Assembly: GCA_017554445.1 (NCBI GenBank)
Contig: JAFZIJ010000123.1
Coordinates: 1 to 35,961 of the forward strand
DNA: 35,961 nucleotides
Source of the DNA: Victivallales bacterium
GTDB taxonomy: Bacteria; Verrucomicrobiota; Lentisphaeria; Oligosphaerales; Oligosphaeraceae
Reading direction: 5' to 3'
A model generated the notes under the pieces. The model did no database searches. It saw nothing but the letters and a program-made list of their open reading frames with translations, and had not been told where the DNA came from. The position numbers and the translations under genes were made by a program. How positions within the stretch are numbered: position 1 is the stretch's first letter; every line of letters starts with the position of its first letter. Positions 35,820 through 35,961 of the stretch are shown in pieces.

Positions 35820-35961
35820 AATGGGAGGGTTCCGCTCCTGCGGGTCCGCCTAAAATGGGAGGGTTCCGCTCCTGCGGGTCCGCCTAAAATGGGAGGGTTC
35901 CGCTCCTGCGGGACCGCCTAAAATGGGAGGGTTCCGCTCCTGCGGGACCGCCTAAAATGGG
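35818..35961 (+). repeat. 34-bp tandem repeat of the GGGAGGG + TCCT-loop hairpin (copies C1-C4 and part of C5)
   Basis: Units start at 35818, 35852, 35886, 35920 and 35954 (cut by the window end). Each reads AAAATGGGAGGG, then TTCCGC, TCCT, GCGGG and (T/A)CCGCCT. The first two units have T and the next two A at the stem's outer position; A restores pairing with the T on the other side. The first unit includes the last two bases of the pnp stop codon. No heptamers occur here. Confidence 0.93.

Overview
The window looks like a chromosomal segment of a Gram-negative member of the PVC superphylum, most likely Lentisphaerota (Victivallis-like) and probably gut-associated. This assignment is an inference from gene content: a prepilin-like secreted protein with the H-X9-DG C-terminal motif typical of that group, several large secreted glycan-active enzymes, a WaaP-like kinase pointing to an outer membrane, and Verrucomicrobia/Lentisphaerae-style surface proteins. 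No rRNA, tRNA, CRISPR array or transposase gene was seen.

Layout. (1) 1-639 is the 3' end of a secreted subtilisin-like protease. (2) 721-14500 is a block of seven minus-strand genes with short gaps or overlaps, read from 14500 to 721: HEAT-repeat lipoprotein-like/membrane protein, CHB_HEX-repeat surface protein, parvulin-type foldase, a 1726-residue triple-thioredoxin protein with a ~57-residue Gly-Ser linker, a DUF1573 protein, a double-thioredoxin protein fused to a CcdA/DsbD-like membrane domain, and a 5'-nucleotidase-like phosphoesterase. Every product carries an export signal or membrane segment, and three kinds of thiol/folding function occur together, so I read it as an envelope redox and surface-assembly operon. 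It is the best candidate here for an undescribed system. (3) 14692-15726 is a monocistronic secreted protein of unknown function with a near-consensus promoter, a structured leader and a textbook terminator. (4) 16248-19636 holds an archaeal-type IMP cyclohydrolase (purO) and a GH38 alpha-mannosidase, ended by a strong terminator. (5) 19703-21249 holds five 32-bp tandem repeats followed by an AAA/DUF4143 ATPase. (6) 21246-22055 is a lipopolysaccharide-kinase-like gene divergent from a two-gene glycoside hydrolase operon (22153-28464). (7) 28548-29264 is the prepilin-like protein; 29516-29971 a small flavodoxin; 30111-32876 a secreted beta-helix protein. (8) 33240-35819 is the conserved rpsO-pnp pair with stem-loops in the spacer.

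A short repeat family recurs at three places (693-717, 29977-30084, 35822-35961): GGGAGGG followed by a small hairpin with a TCCT loop. In each case it begins within about a dozen bases of a stop codon, in the orientation of the gene that has just ended, and the stem shows compensatory base changes. Two of the three sites also carry 7-bp tandem repeats. The 35.8-kb copy array runs off the end of the window.
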